64,000 nt of DNA, from NCBI GenBank assembly GCA_003952965.2, contig CM025853.1, positions 20,503,603-20,567,602 of the forward strand. Direction: 5' to 3'. Each line of letters starts with the position of its first letter. Positions within the stretch are counted from its first letter, which is position 1. Source of the stretch: Morella rubra (taxonomy: Eukaryota > Streptophyta > Magnoliopsida > Fagales > Myricaceae). This document shows positions 11,516 through 25,176 of the stretch, in pieces. The translations under genes and the position numbers were made by a program. The notes beneath the pieces were generated by a model. It was not told where the DNA came from. It was given only the letters and a program-made list of their open reading frames with translations, and made no database searches.

Positions 11516-14500
11516 ATGGGGGTTATGTCGAGGCGGGTTGTTCCTGCCTGCGGCAACCTCTGTTTCTTCTGTCCTTCATTGAGGGCAAGGTCAAGACAGC
11601 CCGTGAAGCGGTACAAGAAGATGCTTGCTGATATTCTTAAGGTGAATTGTCTCCTAACGCAATGCAATTTTAGCTTCAGTTCATATCCTTTGCAGACTTC
11701 TTAGTGATATTTGTCCATATGGAGAACTTATGAGTTGGCTTAGGAATTCAAGGATTGTTTAGGTATCTGACCCCTCATGAAGTAAGATGATTTTGCTTGT
11801 TTGGAAGAAGGTTTGACTTACTAAATCCATCATTCTATTGTTTCGTGGAGCTATTAACAAAGAATATGTGATTATGTGGTACTTTAGTAACGATTAGTTT
11901 GACCTATGAATTTTTTTTTTTTTTGTGGTTTGTGCAGTGGAGTGTTTTGTACAACCATGAAAGCATAGCCACTGTAAAGTTCATTAGGTTCTTATACAAT
12001 TTGTATTTCTGATAGGAAATTATTTTTTGAATCTAGTCAAGCGAAATTCAATAGGGGAGGCACAGGAATCTTATGAAATTTTAGCTCCATTGCTATTAAT
12101 ATCTTTCTTATATGTACAATTTTGGTGCTTCTGGTACTGTGTCCTTAAAGGTTTCAATTTCTTATGATCCCAAGCCCTCCTCACTCCTCCACTTGCCCTG
12201 CCACCCAAAAAAAGAACAGAAAGGAGAGAGGGAGAAAGAAAAAACTGCATTCTGATAAGCTTATCGTTTTCAATTTATACATGGCAGGAGGCTGAACCAA
12301 ACGATAGGAAAATTGGGAAACTTTGTGAATATGCTGCTAAGAATCCATTGCGTATCCCCAAGGTAGACTCTTTTTTTTTTCTCATGTTCATTTGAGAACC
12401 TATAACTTTTGCAGATCTTCCAATTGTGTATTCTAATTTTATTATATTTGCTTTCTGTAGTTTTGACAAAATGGAACTTGTTTGAAGTCCAGACATGCTC
12501 TTCATTACTTAATACTCTCATCTTCATCACACTATCAATTTAGTTAGGTCTGCTATGTGCTGGTGCTATCATTTGCTTCATCTTCATATTTTTTTCTTTA
12601 CTGGATTAGTTTTAGATCAGTATCTTAGGTCTTTCTTTCTTTCCATTTGGTGTCCCTGCTTGTTATTAAGACTGCCTATGATATCTGGCTCAAAATTGGG
12701 AAAATTGCTAGGGATTTTCAACTGTTAAAGTTTTCTTAATATTGTCCAGCTGTAGATTTTGTTTCTAACTGCCTGCCTATAAAGAGAAAAAAACATCTAT
12801 TCACTTCACTCTCATGTCCATCAATGTTCTTTCCACAGATTACCAGTCACCTAGAACAAAGATGTTACAAGGATTTGCGGAATGAGAACTTTGGATCTCT
12901 GAAAGTTGTGTTAAGCATTTACCGGAAATTGTTATCGTCATGTAAGGAGCATATGTAAGTTTGATGGATTTGAATCTTATATTTTACTTGGGATCTAACC
13001 AAATTGGGTTGCTTTCATCCAATTTTCTCAACCACTGAGGGGAAGGGGGAAAAGAGTGGAAATGTTGAAGAAATATGCTAGGTAGACTAGTACATCTAGC
13101 TGACTATTGGTCGTTGATACTGAAAGAAGTTTCTGCCAGGGATCATTGCCACCCTGTTGTTCTCCCAGGTCTTTACATATGTGATGATTCGATGAAACTG
13201 AATACGACTTTCTTACTTTTAGGTTTTGTCTATTGCTTTGATGGTTTACTGATGTTGCAAAAATATGTTAAACATGTGACAGAGAACTGTAAATCTAGTA
13301 GGGATTAGTTGCCTAGCGCAAGAGAGATCATACAGTAATATCTCATCAAAGGATTCGGAGTCTGAACTTGCCATATGTAGGTCTTGGGGCTTGTCAGGAA
13401 GTCAGCAATGATACTTCTGCGTCCGGTTCAAAGGATTTATTCTATAACTATTGAAAGAGAAAATGCAGCAATTGTTACGGCAAAGTAGTCTCAGTACATG
13501 TACATAGAAGACTCTATCAAGCAAATTCTTTTATTGAGAAGTTCATTGATTTCTGCTGTTTGGTTCCTAACGTATTTTTTTCTGAAATTTCAATTCTCCA
13601 TTTAAATGTAAACAATATTTGTGATAATACTAACTGTGGGCTTTCAATGCATGCAGGTCACTATTTGCCAGTAGTTTATTAGGGATTGTTCGGACACTTT
13701 TAGAACAAACTCGACAGGCTGAAATGCAGATTTCAGGTTGCAATATTCTCATCGATTTTATAAATAGCCAGGTACATAATGGATAGAAGGATGAAGCTTT
13801 GATCTGAGTCATTTTGACATAAAATATGAATATATTAATAACAAACCATTGGCTAGAATATAAAATATATTAATAACAAACTTTGGTTATGTACATGGTC
13901 TGGATGCATATGGGGGGACAGTCTGTTTAATCTTTTGGACAATTGACAGGGTAAAAGATGTGAGTGGTTGAACTGAATGGATAACGGCAGATGCCTGATT
14001 TTGGATCTACTGATTCTACAGAGGGACCTGTTGAATGTTTCCCATATTGCTTCTGACCATACATATGCCAAGTTAATTCTGTCTATAAGTTAGGTCATTG
14101 ACCATATGCTCTAATTATTTATTTTCATTAGTTAGTCGATGCTGACTATGTGAAATAAATGTAGATGGATAGTACGTACATGTTCAACTTAGAGGGTCTG
14201 ATTCCGAAACTTTGTCAACTTGCTCAAGAAGTTGGAGACAGTGAAAGAGCTCTACGTTTACGTTCAGCAGGACTGCAAGCTTTGGCTTTCATGGTACAAC
14301 TCTTTTTCCCAGATTAAATTTTCAGGAAAAACATAAAATGGCCAACATAGTTATTTACCTATCTCGATGTATATGTATTGCTCTTTCGTTTTTCTTGTTC
14401 TTTACCTTTTCTTTGTCAATATAACCAAAAGTATTGACATTTATGTTTGTGGGGACCCCATTTATTCTTTTGGGAAGATCGCCCATTTTATTTATTTCTT

Positions 14501-17500
14501 GGTTTTGTAGTATAAAAGTCTGACATGGAAAATAACTTTCATTCCACTGCTATGTTTTCAGTTTTCTCTTACAATAATATCCATGTTACAAAATTTAAAC
14601 ATGATACTGATGATCAATATGGTTTTGGCTGGATATATGTGAGGTACATGGCATTAGTTAGCAGTAATGTGTCCATGTCCATTAATGGAATTAATGCAAC
14701 TAAATTGTATTAGCTTTAGCTACGTAAACTGTTTGATCAATTAATGCTTTTTGTGAAGATCGCCCGTTTTATTTATTTCTTGGTTTTGTACTTATAGAAA
14801 AAAAAAAATTAATGCTTTTTGTGAGATTGTGTTACAGTGTTATTCCTCTATTTTGATGGAACAGAGATGTTATGCAACTTGTGTGGAATTTTTGTTCCTG
14901 GCCTCGAGGAAAACTATGTTTTTTTGTGTACCAGAACTACTCACTTATGTCGCCTCCTTTTTCATTGTTTAACAGTAACTTATTTGATACATTTTTTGAT
15001 TTCTTCTGTTTTCCTCCTCATCATTATCCCTTTGAGACCCTTATCCTGGTGCAGCTTTCACTTCATCCATTGCCTCCAAAGCTCTTGTGAATCAATCTTC
15101 CACATGTATTTCAATTCACTTTTTCATTGTTGAATGTGTCCAGACTGCCTTTGGAGCCAACTGGATCTGAAACTTGTTCTTGGCTCTGCCCATCTTCTTG
15201 ACACTTAAAGAGTAGTTATATGTTCTAAGCTGCTAGGCCGACATATCTTGTGCCGCCAACAGTATCAATAATTAGCCCGTTGTGGAATAGGGTACTCCTA
15301 CATGCGGTCAAATGAATCCAGGAGAAGGCTCAGCTTTATGAGGATGATAGTTTTGTTTTTTTATGTTCTAGGTGAAAAATGGGTATAAACGTAGTACGAA
15401 GCTTAAGTGCTGTGAAAGCCCTTAGTAGATGTTTAGATGGATAGAAGGGTCCATAAGCAGGCTAGCCATAGCTTGAGGCTTAACCCTCTCGAAGGAATAT
15501 GGTAATAAGACTGCTAGTAACTACAACCTTAAATTGTGCCGATTGTTAGTGGCGTCCTTTATTCGTGAAGGCTAGTGTAAAACTCAATTTGGATTGTGAA
15601 AACGTGACAAGGGCACTGAAGAACAACTTCCTGATCAATCTATGGGTATGTGTTTCTCAAAGGGAATGGAGATAAGCATGTAATGGTGGGGTGGGGGGGG
15701 GGGGGGGGGGGGGGGGGGGGAGGAGGACATGGAGATAAAGCTTCACCATCTCAGTTGGTTGTCATTAATTATGGTATTAAGTGTCTCCTAATTAATGCCC
15801 AAAAAGGATATTTCTAGCAGTATACATTGTGTTCCTAAATTTTGTTAATTCGATGTAGTCTCTATAAACTTGTTTGTGTCTTTTAACAGAGTCTCCAGCT
15901 TCTTTGAGATTGTAATTTTTAACTGACATGGGATTATGTTCCAACCTTTTTTTATATTAGTGATCTGTGGAACTGTGGAAACAACTGTAAGTGAGGTACA
16001 TCTGAATTTTCAAAAATTAAATTTATTGGTGTTGTGGAATTGATGGTATGACAGGAACATGGCTTCTCTCAAGAATGGGGAATGGAGAGCTGGCATAAAT
16101 GTCATGATCTTATAGAAGCATATAGAGGATATTTACTGACATGATCTTATAGGAACATGCAGATTAGATTTTCTGAATTTGGTGATGAATGCCTACTAGA
16201 TTGAGCCCTCTCAATGATGCCTTCTGAAAGTCAATGTATGAGACTGCTGCCATTTTGTTGACTAGTTTATTAGTTTTGACTTTTTATGATAGATTTATGT
16301 TCTTTCTGATTTTTTGTTCCTTTTCCTTCTTCTATAACTTCTTCTCCTTAGAGATCTAATCCATTAAATTGATACATAATGCATATTTTTGCACTTCATA
16401 TAAAGTATCTTGTGCTTTCATAACACCTCTATTTGTCTTCTCTCTCTCTATCGCTCTCCCTTTTGAACTTTTACTTCTAAGGCTTTGTGGCAAATGCATC
16501 CTGATGCTTTCCCTACACTCTATAATTCTTTGTTGTTTTTTCTCCATGTTTGTGGCAGGTGTCATTCATGGGTGAGCATTCCCATATCTCAATGGACTTC
16601 GACAATGTGAGTGTTATTTTCCCTTGCTGCCTTAAATTATTGATGCTTTTGACAAAAGAAAGACCAAACTATTTCCGAATTACAATGGCCTGTGTGTGCC
16701 ATTTAGCTTTGGGCTTTCTCTATCAATTTCATATCAATTTTACTCTTTTTATCTGTTCTTAAATAGATCATTTCTGTGACCTTGGAGAACTACATGGATC
16801 TTCCAATCAACTCCCAGAATAGAAAGGATGACAGACAGTGCTCCCCATCTGAGGACCAGTGGGTTCAAGGAGTCCTTAAAGCAGAGGAACAAGGCTCATC
16901 TTTTCCCAATATCATTACGAAGGTTCCTTCATTGCTGAACCACATGACTGACCCTCATTTGGACCCCACAGTGTAAAGTTCTTCATTTTTTTTGTCTTCA
17001 GAAAATCATCATTGGTTCATAGCCATTTTATTTAGAAACAGTATACATTCCTCAAACTATCAAACATCTTGCATTCATTTGCCAATTTCACAGGGATACT
17101 TCCAAAAGTCCTGCCTACTGGTCCAGGGTTTGCTTGCGTAATATGGCCAGATTGGCAAAGGAAGCCACAACGGTGCGGCGTGTGCTTGAACCCCTTTTCC
17201 ATAGTTTTGATGCTGATAAGCATTGGTCGCCTGAAAAAGGAGTTGCCTGTTCAGTTTTGATGTATTTGCAGTCACTTCTGGATGAAGCAGGTTAAACTTA
17301 GGTCTTTGATGTTCTATCTTTCTTTCAAATGGTTACTTTACAAAAATTCATTCATTCATGATTGGTATATTCAATTTTTTTTTTTTCCATACCAGGGGAT
17401 AACTCCCATCTCTTATTGTCTATCCTGATCAAGCACTTGGATCATAAGAACGTGGTCAAACAACCTCTTGTACAGATTAATATTGTGAATGTCACAACAC

Positions 17501-20500
17501 AACTTGCAAAGAAAGCAAGGCAGCAGGCCTCAGTTGCAATCGTTGGTGCAATAGCTGACCTGATCAAACATTTACGGAAGTCTCTGCAAAATTTGGCTGA
17601 AGTATCCAGCCGTAGAGATGGTACAGATAAATGGTTCACCGATCTTCGTATGGCTCTAGAAGAATGTATTTCACAGTTGTCGCTTAAGGTTCGTAGTTGT
17701 TTCCCGTCGCTTTTCCACTACATGTGAATGTTTTGGGAAGTCTAGGCAATTTTGAAGTGAAAACTTCTAGAAAAGGCATGAAATATGCAAGATCTGGACC
17801 GTGTCCTTTTTATTCATATTTCACTAATTTCAATGACAATTCGAAGGTACCAATAAAACATTGTTAGCCTTGTAGTTGTAAACTTGTAAAAAATTTGTAA
17901 GTTTACGGTGATGCCTCCAGGAAAGCACTTCTTTCACAAACTAATTCTGCTTTAACCAAATAAGCAACATCCCATATTAGCATGCAACACTAATGGTGCA
18001 GTTCTTAACACACTTATTCCTCTTTAACCAAAGGAGCAACATCAGAATGAGTATCCTGACAAATCAAGTTTTACTATTCATCACTCCAAGTTTGAACATA
18101 TATTTTCATGTTATCTTACTTGTTGTTAGTCTCCATCACTTTTCTTAGGAGCAAAGCCTTTCTTTCTTAATCTTAGTTCGTTTTTAGTATTGATCCCCAC
18201 TCCAAATTTGAACTTGCATTTTCATGTAACCTTGCTCATCATTAGTAGGCATTAACTTTCATAACCATAAAGCCCTTCTTTAGTCTTTGTTATTTTTTCT
18301 TAGCTCTTTTCTCTATCTCTAATTCACACAAGTCAACCCAAGTAATTAAATAGATTTTCAGGGAGACAGCTCAGAAACTAGCTTCTCCTTTGTTTTCTTA
18401 TTTTATTCGTTGTTTGTTTTTAGGGAAGGGTGGTCATGGGCTTGGTTAGCTGTGATGTTCTTGTTTCATCATAATTAGTCTTACAAAGTGTATTTGTGAT
18501 TAACAGGTGGGAGACATGGGACCCATTCTTGATGTGATGGCTGTGGTGCTTGAGAATATGCCAATAACAGTTGTTGTGGCAAGAGCAACAATCACTGCTG
18601 TACTTCAAACTGCAAAGATTATCTCTTCCATACCTAACATATCATATCACCAGAAGGCAAGTGCATTTATATAGATGTTCCACGCTAGCACATTTTGAGA
18701 TCTTGTAAAATCACCCAAGTTTCTAAAGGGATACTTGTGATCTGATTCAGGCTTTTCCTGAAGCTCTGTTTCACCAATTGCTCTTAGCAATGGCACATCC
18801 AGACCCTGAAACACGAGTTGGGGCATACAGTGTATTCTCAATTGTTCTTGTGCCATCCCTTCCTTGTCCTTGGTTAGACCAGAATATCAAACACTCAAAA
18901 CCAGTTTCTAGGTTTCCATCATTTGGTGCGTCGCAGGAGGATGGGAGTGGAAGTCTTCCCACTCATGAAAAAGGTGAAGCCACCACAGAACCCAAGAATG
19001 TTGGTCCAACGGAGGAAGTAAATCAGATTTCAGATGTGGGTTTGAAACCATCTCGAATGGATCTATCACCTCATCAGTCCTACAGCTTCGAGCGTGCTTT
19101 GACTGATGGAAAGACTGTATGAAACTGCAACTCATATCTTCTGAACTACTTGGTTAATAGATCATAATTTACAATTTTGGTTTAATTGTACAAAGAGTTC
19201 TTATTTTAGACATTATTTTAATGTCTTATCTATCTGAAAATGTTCAGGTGCTAACTTGCCTTCGGTTGAGCAGTCACCAAGTCAGTCTTTTGCTTTCATC
19301 AATATGGGTTCAGGCAGCATCCACAGAAAACACTCCTGCAAATTTTGTGGCAATGGCCCACGCATATAACATCGCCTTACTCTTTACCCGATCTAAGGTT
19401 AGTAGAACTTTGTTTTGTGTCTAGACTTAAACTCTAAGACACTATGGCATATGACAATGGCCAACCTGATGATAAAAACCGCCAATAATATGTTGAACTG
19501 GGATTCAACATTCGGGTGATAGAGTCTGACAAGTAGATTGATTCTTGACTTGGATTGTAGAGAGAACGGTTCTGAAGAGGAGTTGTTTCATAGAAATCGC
19601 TGAGTGAATCTTCTTTGTGGCATGTTAAAATGAGCAAAAAAATATTGAAGTTTCATATTCAACAGCTTTCTCTAACTTCTCTAATGGTTTTTTTGTTTTT
19701 TGTTTTTTTGACAGACCTCCAGTCATGCAGCTCTAGTAAGATGTTTCCAGCTGGCATTCTCCCTCAGAAACATCTCTCTGGATCAAGAAGGTAGGCTCAG
19801 TGTAGGATGAATGATATTTTTCTCTACATCTGTTTTGAGAAGGGAATAGTCGAATATGTACTTGTAGACAGAATGTGCTCTGAACACAAATATTGGCCAT
19901 GCATGCTTATGATGAAACTCTAACATCCTTGAATGATGTTGCATCTGCTTTCAAAAGCTTGGTTGTTGTCTTGATTTTTTTTTTTTCTAATGTAGCTCTC
20001 TCCCTCTCTCTCTTCAATCAAATTGGCTTCTTTGTAAGCACTGATGCACCGTTTAGGATTCTCATTCTTGTAAAGATCCAGTGTAGTTGGCTTGAAACCT
20101 TGTAGGCAAATTTTCATTGACATTGTTTCTCCTTGGGAAGAACAAGGTAAACGGGTCATTTTTAGGTTTTTCTTATAGGGAATATCTTCATATTTGTCCA
20201 TTTGAAACCACACATTAATTTCCTAGGAAGTAATAACTTTTTTCTTGAACTCATTAGAGCTTTTCATTAGCCAAAGTTTCTAATATGTTTTCATTGCACA
20301 CTTATGAAGGAGGTTTACAACCATCTCGCAGAAGGTCTCTCTTTACCTTGGCTTCATCGATGCTTATATTTTCAGCCAGAGCAGGCAGTATTCCTGAGCT
20401 GATTCCCTTTGTTAGGGAACCTTTGACAGAAAAAACAGTAAGTACTGCACCTACCATTCAGATTGAGGCCCATTCTACCTCTCTTTTTCCTTTTTGTTAG

Positions 20501-22452
20501 TTCTTTTTGGGAAGGAACATATTTTGTGGAGTTGTATTTTCGACTCCTAGATCATTTTTATTAAATCTTGGCATTTGACAGGTTGATCCTTACCTTGAGT
20601 TGGTTGACGATATCCGGCTGCAGGCTGTCTCTATAGAATCTGATGGGGGGAAGATCAGATATGGATCCGAGGAAGATGAAGCCACTGCATCAAAATCTCT
20701 CTCAGCAATAGAAAGTGATGATCAGAAATTAAAAGAAACCGTTATATCACACTTCTTGTCTAAATCTGCAAAATTGTCAGAGGTGATGTGCCAGTTCTGT
20801 ATGTTGCAAGCTCTTAGAATATCTTCCTTTCTGCATGGAATTGCTTTATTTTTCCTCAATACATGAAAAACCTGTTCATCAAGTAAATGACAGCTATCAA
20901 ACCCTAGTTCTCTGATTTATTCTGAATGGCGGCCTTTCGTTTTATTTGGGAGTTTAAGAACATGTAAATTACACTGCAACGGCCATTACAGTAAATGTTG
21001 TTCACTTCTAGGCCACAATAGCGGAAAAATTGATCAAACAGTGAGTAGCATAAGCAGATTGAGTTGAAAACAGAAATGGAGTGGTCAACAAACAGTAACT
21101 TGTTTTAAGGAGAAGAACAAGAAAAAGAAGATAACGCTGGAATCTTTTATTGTTTGTCATCACCTCAGTCATGGATGCATACATGTGCGCGCATTCATAC
21201 GGCCACCTATACATAGACCCACAGAATGGATGAAGATCTTGGGATATGTGTGCCTCTGGCCTCTCACTTTGTTTCGTTTCTCCTCTTATCTTTGCTAGAA
21301 TGAAGAAACCCAATTGGTGCAAACTTTCGAAGTTTGAATGCAGATAACCTAGTTCAGTTCTTGATCATTATGTTAGTGGGTTTATAAGGAGCCCTTGCAT
21401 TGATTTCATAGTCACTAGCAAGTTCAGGTCTGGTTATGTACAAAAAAAAAAAGTCCAGGTCTGGTCTGCTTCTTGGTTCCACTTACAGTACTTGAATCGG
21501 TTAGGTGTTTCCAAGGAAAAGAAATGGATTTCATGATACATGCTCAACAGTTGAACTCCAGATGTTCTGCTGACATTTTGTTCAAAGTTTCAAATTTGTT
21601 ATTACTCTCTAATTCTCTGACCTGTATATGTGATCTGTGTGTGTTTAGTTTTGGCATTTACTTGGTACTAAAATTTTTTTTTTTCCCCAGGATGAGTTGT
21701 TGAGCATAAAGAATCAACTCTTACATGGATTTGCTCCTGATGATGCATATCCCTTAGGGCCTCCATTGTTTATGGAGACGCCGCGGCCTTGTTCTCCACT
21801 TGCCCAGATAGAGTTACCAGGTTTTGATGAGGTAATAGCTGTACTGACTATAATCTTCATCTTCGGAGTTCTTGAAAATTTTTTTCTTGAAAATTTTTAT
21901 GCTTACACGAGGGGTTTCCTTTCAGGGCACTGGAGCCTTGACAGATGAAGAAGCCTTTCCTGAACCAAGTGGAAGTCAGTCAGGTCGCAGAACATCACTC
22001 TCTATGAACACCATGGATGTTATAAGTGCTAACCAGCTTTTGGAATCAGTAAGCTCAAAAAATTATTATGTTATTATATTACTGAACAAAGCCAAATAAA
22101 GTAGCCAATTCTTCCTATGTTATTTATAACTGTTTTGACAGATTGTATGCGCTTGATTGTATATCATGATCCCATTCTCTCAATGTTGCTTGCAGTAACT
22201 TTTCCTCTATTTTGTCTCGTTGCTCCTAGTTGTCCTTTACTGGTGAAAAGAACTACTGCCCATACAGAAGGGAAAATAGGTTCGATTTTTGTCAAATGTG
22301 AAATTTCTTCTCTCTAATTTGCTGGCTCCAAATTCTCCAATCTTTTGTTTCCTCTTCTTTTTTTTTAATCTGCGAATGGAGAATTGTTGGTAAGGAGAAC
22401 CGGGGGGGGGGGGGGGGGGGGGGGGGTTGTGGGGAGGGGGGGGGCTGGGCGG

Positions 22453-22496
<44 letters not shown>

Positions 22497-24110
22497 GAGA
22501 GAATGTGAGCAAACTTCAGATGTGGCTGTTGATGGCTGAACTTCATTGACATACAAACGCTTTGGTGTTATCAACTGAACATGACTTTTTGTATACTTTT
22601 TAAGATGCTTATACAATATCTATCACTTTGATATGGCCCTACTATATTTGCTTGTTCAAGGTAGTAGTGTATTGGTATATACTACGTGCATATTTGGAAT
22701 TTTTTTGGATAAATGAAAAGGCAGTTGCACAGCCTCCCTCAGAGCTGCTCTTTCTCTGAGTTAATTGGGGTTTTGCTGCTCTTGCTGTCACTCACTACTT
22801 CGGTATGTAAGCATCAAGTAATGAACTGCCATCCAGATGGTGTAAGCATTTCAAGGTGGTGAAAGATAGGATAGGAAATGACTGATATCCTCCTTTTATC
22901 TCATTTAATTTTCATTGTAGGGTTAATATCTGTGCAAGTGTCCTGGCTTGTGTATATAATTCGCGGCTTTGTTATCTTTACTCTCTCAAGTCAAATAACA
23001 GTCTGATAGCTGTTGTAGCCAAGTAGGACCACTTTTGGTATACTAATGGGAAGGCTGTAAATTCAATCCATGAGCTGGGAGGATTCTACCATCATCCTTT
23101 TATAATATAGCATATGTAGAGCATAAGTTCCTTTTTTCCTTTGAGTTGAAGTTCGCTATTTCTGACAGGTTTTGGAGACAGCTCAACAAGTTGCTAGTGT
23201 CCCAGTTTCCACAACTCCTATACCTTATGACCAAATGAAAAGCCAATGTGAAGCCCTTGTGACAGGAAAACAGCAGAAGATGTCAGTGCTTCATAGTTTC
23301 AAGCATCAAAAAGCGTTCAAGTCCATGGTTCCATTCGATGAGATTCAAGAGAAATGCAATGTTTTAACATCCAAGGTGAGTAAATTTGCGATGATAATTA
23401 GGCTTGCTTTTCCTTAGTAAACCTTAAGAGGCACAGGGCTGCGTAGATATCGAAACGAGATCCAATATCCTTGGAGGATACTCCTACATGAAAAAGTTGG
23501 TCTCTCTCCGGCGTCACCAAGACCATCGTACCCCTATCTGTCAAGATTGTTGTCTATTTATGTCCCAAGGAAAAGTTTCTGCTTGAAAATTTTCTCTTTT
23601 TCTTTTATTGGGGTAAGTGGGGGAAACTCGCTTTGCATATGATTTCAAGCAATGCAGCCTGACAAGTGAAGTTTTTACTAGTTCAAAAACTCCAGGGTGA
23701 TTGTTCTCATCCAAAGGTTTGAAATGAAAATAACAAAAGGAAAACTAACAGAAAGAAATTGCTCATAACTCGTAACATTACCTTGTGTAATATTAAAGAG
23801 AAGGTTAGGGCTCAAGTCTTGGTCCTAATATGAAGGTGTGCTTAGAGCCTATCTGAGCATTGCAGAGGTTTTCAACTTGCTGAGAGGTTGTGTTATTAAT
23901 ATATGTTGTAGAAAGTATTACTCACCAATTCTCTCTTGGCCATCTTTTCAGACTCTGGAGTTTGCAGACGAGGATCAAAAGCTGATAAATGAAGGGCCAA
24001 TACGAGGACATGATCAGCTTCTTCTCTGTTCACTTGAGTATCAGCACTACTCTTTCAAATTACCACCTTCGAGTCCCTATGACAAATTCTTGAAAGCGGC
24101 TGGATGCTAA
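11516..24110 (+). CDS. SRL2: EFR3 / SEMI-ROLLED LEAF 2-like protein, membrane scaffold of the PI4-kinase alpha complex
   Basis: Spliced CDS: 11516-11641, 12288-12362, 12839-12954, 13657-13771, 14165-14293, 16559-16606, 16767-16972, 17094-17290, 17396-17688, 18507-18656, 18751-19116, 19248-19397, 19715-19790, 20310-20437, 20582-20782, 21691-21831, 21926-22048, 23169-23375, 23952-24110. It encodes about 1001 aa and all phases fit. The N-terminus MGVMSRRVVPACGNLCFFC has Cys12, 16 and 19 followed by a basic stretch (RARSRQPVKRYKK). This is the expected S-acylated, lipid-binding anchor of plant EFR3 proteins. The rest is helical ARM/HEAT-like (EAEPNDRKIGKLCEYAAKNP, AMAHPDPETRVGA). The family recruits PI4K alpha to the plasma membrane for PI4P synthesis; the rice homologue SRL2 affects leaf rolling. 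The intron after 18656 has a GC donor. Exon 1 ends ADILK, and as I remember homologues a few residues are missing at this junction, so a micro-exon or alternative site is possible. Confidence 0.9.
14294..16558 (+). other. Large intron 5 of the SRL2-like gene
   Basis: A 2.3-kb intron with no coding exon that fits. It carries a duplicated segment of about 34 bases (core TTTTATTTATTTCTTGGTTT) at about 14485 and 14767, and a 28-base G run at 15693-15720. The ORFs at 14837-15133 and 16369-16575 lie inside it and show no domain. Confidence 0.6.
15693..15720 (+). repeat. Poly-G tract
   Basis: 28 consecutive G inside intron 5 of the SRL2-like gene, preceded by GGTGGGGT. The length may be inexact because such runs assemble poorly. 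Confidence 0.8.
18657..18750 (+). other. GC-AG intron in the SRL2-like gene
   Basis: Intron 10 has donor CAGAAG|GCAAGT and acceptor GATTCAG. The reading frame (SYHQK / AFPEALFHQ) joins only with this GC donor. The remaining donor positions match consensus perfectly, as is typical for GC-AG introns. Confidence 0.85.
22402..22500 (+). repeat. Poly-G / (GA)n compound tract
   Basis: A run of 25 G (22402-22426), then GGGGAGGGGGGGGG, a (GA)n tract (about 22456-22486) and another G run (about 22486-22497). It lies in the intron between exons 17 and 18 of the SRL2-like gene. The proline/serine-rich minus-strand ORFs here are translations of this simple repeat. Confidence 0.85.
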
Positions 24111-24136
24111 CAGAATCAGCCATCTTACATATATAT

Positions 24137-24160
24137 CCTCTCTCTCTCTCTCTCTCTCTT
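24137..24160 (+). repeat. (CT)n tract in the 3' UTR
   Basis: A CT dinucleotide tract 27 bases after the stop codon of the SRL2-like gene, within the presumed 3' UTR. Confidence 0.8.
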
Positions 24161-24890
24161 TTTCTTTTCCCGCCCCAACCATTTGGGTATTGTTTCATTC
24201 TTTGGAGTTAAATACAAACCCCAGTTTGCTTAGGCAAATGAGCAGGAAGAAGAATGTGTGTCGGAGAAAATATTTGTGATTACCTCCTTCGGTTTTCTAT
24301 GTTACAGACTCTAATACAAGGTAAATAATATTGTTGGACTAGTAAATATTTCTTTTTAAGACTGAAAATCCAATATAGGTGTTATTTACTAATGAGTTTT
24401 TTTTTTTTAAAGTACTAGTGATATTGTTCTGTTTTTAGTATGTGCAAGGCAACTATATTTAAGGATGATAACTCTATGATAGGATGTTTAGTGGTTAGTT
24501 AATACTTAAAAAGGGTCAATAAAATAATCACTATTGGTGATTTGAATTGGTTAACATTTAAGTTGTTATATAACAAAACCATAAGGGGTTGGCTTAATAG
24601 TTAGCTTGGCATAGGTTTCAAAGAAAAAAGTATGAATCTATTAATGATTTGTTGAAAATAATTAAAATCCCTTTTTCATTTAGAGGTAACAAGAAAAATA
24701 TATTGTTGTTCATAAATATTTGATTCATTGTTGACTTGAACATTCAGATTCTACGAATAACCATAATTAATCATTCAATTTGGATTTGAAGTGTGAACAC
24801 AAAGGAATCCATTAGGTTGTTTGATTGATCTTATATTATTTACAAATTTTATGAGTCTTCTACCTCGGTAGGAACCTTTTTTTATTTGTT

Positions 24891-25176
24891 TGTAAATTTT
24901 ACTATCTTAAATTATCATCTCGTTTGCACTTTGTCCTCAAAGTTTTCTATTCTTAGCAATTGACCCCCCCAAAATTAGACTTCTTTACATTTTGTCCTGT
25001 AATTGAATATCTAACTATTAATATTATGTCACATGGCTTAGTTGTTAAATAGTTGTCATGCATTTTAATGGTTAAATTTTCAATTGAGGTGTAAAGCACA
25101 AAACACTAATTTTAGGAGGCCAATGTCCAAGAGCAGTAGTTTGGGGGCAAACTACAAATGATGCAGTAGTTTACAA
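24891..25176. mobile_element. MITE-like inverted-repeat element (candidate)
   Basis: The left arm (TGTAAATTTTACTATC..., CGTTTGCACTTTGTCCTCAA..., CCCCCAAAATTAG) aligns with the reverse complement of the right arm (TGTAAACTACTGCATC..., TTTGTAGTTTGCCCCCAA..., CTCCTAAAATTAG) over about 85 bases. It has no coding capacity, and its ends and target duplication are uncertain. Confidence 0.45.

Noticed and set aside
22237..22616. Three Pro/Ser-rich minus-strand ORFs
   Set aside because: They translate the poly-G and (GA)n tract inside an intron of the SRL2-like gene.
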